From UBA5266 sp002411545 (GTDB lineage: Bacteria; Bacteroidota; Bacteroidia; Bacteroidales; WCHB1-69), in contig JAQUWC010000082.1 in NCBI GenBank assembly GCA_028693085.1, positions 1-8,526 on the forward strand: a stretch of 8,526 bases of DNA. Reading direction: 5' to 3'. The translations under genes and the position numbers were made by a program. Below are positions 8,201 to 8,526 of the stretch, one piece after another (within the stretch, counting starts at the first letter, position 1; each line of letters opens with the position of its first letter). Under the pieces are notes generated by a model, which worked only from the letters and a program-made list of their open reading frames with translations, was not told the DNA's origin and ran no database searches.

Positions 8201-8526
8201 TTAATAGTATTGGAAACAAAACGAATATGATGGCAAACTCCACCCGAGGTTTTATAAACAGCATATATTCCACTTGTGGTAGTAGTCGGATTGGATAATA
8301 TCTTGCAATGATTGAATTCGATGTTATGATTAATGCCTGAGAAGAACACCGTATAGGAAGCGGCAATCCCATTGAAAGTCACATCTTTGAAAGTAAAATA
8401 GGAAGCATTTTTAAGGATCAAAGCCGTATCACCGGTAAACACTACACTATCGGCATTGGCAGCCATGTAAGTAATGATGAGTCTACGATGGGTATTTGCT
8501 CCTAAAACACTGTTTTGTAAGCTTAG
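5212..8526 (-). CDS. Large secreted beta-helix / Ig-like surface protein with type IX sorting domain (partial)
   Basis: The last 1104 residues of a very large extracellular protein. The frame stays open to the right edge, so the true start and signal peptide lie outside; the Met codon at 8464-8466 is internal, since beta-helix-like sequence continues upstream of it. Order: (a) about 7400-8526, a right-handed parallel beta-helix of roughly a dozen coils, rich in Asn, Tyr, Ser and Thr, with strings such as NNTVLSR, NNELIG and YNNSIHMSG, closing with the common end motif LNINPSFI; (b) about 7027-7368, an Ig-like/CARDB-like unit; (c) about 6540-7020, a jelly-roll domain like MAM/cleaved-adhesin folds (LEFWYAHD, KISTDGGASFQTL, WEHVVIDLTPYS); (d) about 5475-6537, three more Ig-like units; (e) 5215-5466, a type IX sorting domain. 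It is probably exported by the Por system and held on the surface or released, with a binding or carbohydrate-related role. A polysaccharide lyase activity cannot be claimed because no catalytic residues are identifiable. Confidence 0.92.
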   Translation of the reverse strand, partial: LSLQNSVLGANTHRRLIITYMAANADSVVFTGDTALILKNASYFTFKDVTFNGIAASYTVFFSGINHNIEFNHCKILSNPTTTTSGIYAVYKTSGGVCHHIRFVSNTINGGYYGVYFYAGTSSTVYGSQIVLDSNIISNQYRYATYLYYIDSLALTNNTVLSRASNTNTYWNGLHMENCNVTVRANKIHQRSNAISYPYLAYLYNVNRYNTSNRALFANNELIGYSTSTYYGVYVYYSPIDIYNNSIHMSGTGAVRNIYISSSTSYTADCKNNLLVNTSLSGHPIYVSSSGTYTGDYNNLYGTTNIGNYNYSNYTTLAAWISASNQDQHSLNINPSFININTGLQLTDYSLFIVPRLSNVLYDIDGKYRTAFTTIGAYSIPVIEGYNLELSKLVNPVKVNDVQCLGDYTPVKVIVKNSGTEDYYFNSHPMRLSVHVTGATNYNADTIITSGFLTKASSDTFDITTLMPIALPGNYQITVSVYSGLDTNYFDDTLRSTYTVNPITLPYDVDFSTTPSEFIFKQVIGSVNWQVVSGSGSNPSITPVYGSGRLEFASSGGMGSIAQAILNNIDLRGTHYPSLEFWYAHDATSTNNDLVVLKISTDGGASFQTLKTLNRYDAAYTTPGWEHVVIDLTPYSQAACLSIVFEASSFGGANQSIDRIRIFSEKDIAVKLLSPQVDNIIACNLTNHKLQFIIENLTAQAINFANDTTELQINITGADNQSFVYPLHGQLQGFGKDTLLIIQTFDLSTTGTYNVKAYIHAVDNNTSNDTVNTSILIHPDISIKDLTGVDDIHCKKIGDSVYVGFKIINTGNLWVNQIPVRLQINGGNDIAETILYALAPGDSTTYLFTKAYVVPTVTEIQPYYMLKVKTELACDAMHNNDEINLMGCVDLDDFVDLQIQTTHKPTPNDCDSGLHLIQVSATLWNQGTIDIDSAQLFVVVDSAGYTIASFSENTDAIASKAGLMHTFTQAYVVPNFSGNYNVKVYLQAIPDDENLNNDTAKVVTCAIYNDVSIHFLSDYHWTMGQNIPNPVTSITHIPYAIPQDGIIIFRLMTVSGQILHTIDIPSLAGTHSLEFDTDHFANGIYYYSMQYKGQRIVKKMTIQK
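5215..5466 (-). other. Type IX secretion C-terminal sorting domain (type A)
   Basis: The last 84 residues match the Por_Secre_tail pattern: MGQNIPNPVTSITHIPYAIP, then a beta strand ending FRLMTVSGQIL, a GTHSLEFD segment, FANGIYYYSMQ, and the basic end GQRIVKKMTIQK. In this family the tail directs passage through the outer-membrane type IX translocon and is then cleaved, often with attachment to A-type lipopolysaccharide. It therefore also predicts porT/sprA, porU and related genes elsewhere in the genome. Confidence 0.93.
5475..6537 (-). repeat. Three tandem Ig-like (CARDB-like) protein repeats
   Basis: Three units of roughly 110-125 residues (about 6196-6537, 5855-6195 and 5475-5855) share a pattern: a Cys near the start (IIACNL, DIHCKK, PNDCDS), an N-x-G or similar turn after a V-x-V strand, and an ending such as GTYNVKAYIHAVDNNTSNDT or GNYNVKVYLQAIPDDENLNN. 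The string AYVVP occurs in the last two. A related unit at about 7027-7368 lies on the other side of the jelly-roll domain. The units are diverged, so they reflect old duplications, and probably act as spacers or adhesion modules. Confidence 0.65.

Noticed and set aside
8464..8466. The Met codon here as the start of the large secreted protein.
   Set aside because: No signal peptide follows it, and the same frame stays open upstream to position 8526 with beta-helix-like sequence (SLQNSVLGANTHRRLIITY), so the gene is truncated by the window.
7400..8526. The repetitive look of the beta-helix region as a CRISPR array or DNA tandem repeat.
   Set aside because: The similarity is at the protein-coil level. 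There are no identical DNA repeats with regular spacers, and the frame is open throughout.

Overview
The window looks like a chromosomal piece from a member of the Bacteroidota, probably Bacteroidales-like. The evidence is: a type IX secretion (Por-type) C-terminal sorting domain on a very large secreted protein; a lipoprotein whose cleavage cysteine is followed by an acidic, lysine-containing tail as in Bacteroidota surface lipoproteins; TAnnTTTG-type -7 promoter boxes in front of two genes; and no Shine-Dalgarno sequences. Nothing in the sequence fixes genus or species.

Layout, left to right. (1) Positions 1-960: a promoter-like box and a 301-residue secreted lipoprotein with YD-like tyrosine/aspartate/asparagine repeats, function unknown. 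(2) Positions 961-1374: a 414-bp, mostly very AT-rich gap. It holds a GC-richer patch just after the lipoprotein stop, a perfect 28-bp loopless palindrome (1114-1141), a possible promoter box 13 nt downstream of it, and a good thrS promoter box (1341-1348). (3) Positions 1375-5112: two genes on the plus strand, 27 nt apart and likely co-transcribed. The first is full-length threonyl-tRNA synthetase (thrS). The second is a 591-residue single-chain enzyme of the aconitase / isopropylmalate isomerase / homoaconitase superfamily, in which a LeuC-like [4Fe-4S] part is fused to a LeuD-like swivel domain. (4) Positions 5113-5211: a bidirectional hairpin terminator between convergent genes. (5) Positions 5212-8526, minus strand: the C-terminal 1104 residues of a very large secreted protein running off the right edge. 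Its order is right-handed beta-helix, Ig-like (CARDB-like) unit, jelly-roll/lectin-like domain, three more Ig-like units, then the type IX sorting domain.

How the parts relate: thrS is housekeeping (translation) and the fused dehydratase is central or amino-acid metabolism. Their linkage is unusual, because thrS in many Bacteroidota precedes infC-rpmI-rplT. The two outer genes encode cell-surface proteins and are probably separate transcription units. I see no CRISPR array, tRNA, rRNA, transposase or phage gene. No clear new multi-gene system is visible. The points most worth a second look are the palindrome, the altered substrate-loop region of the fused dehydratase, and the modular surface protein.
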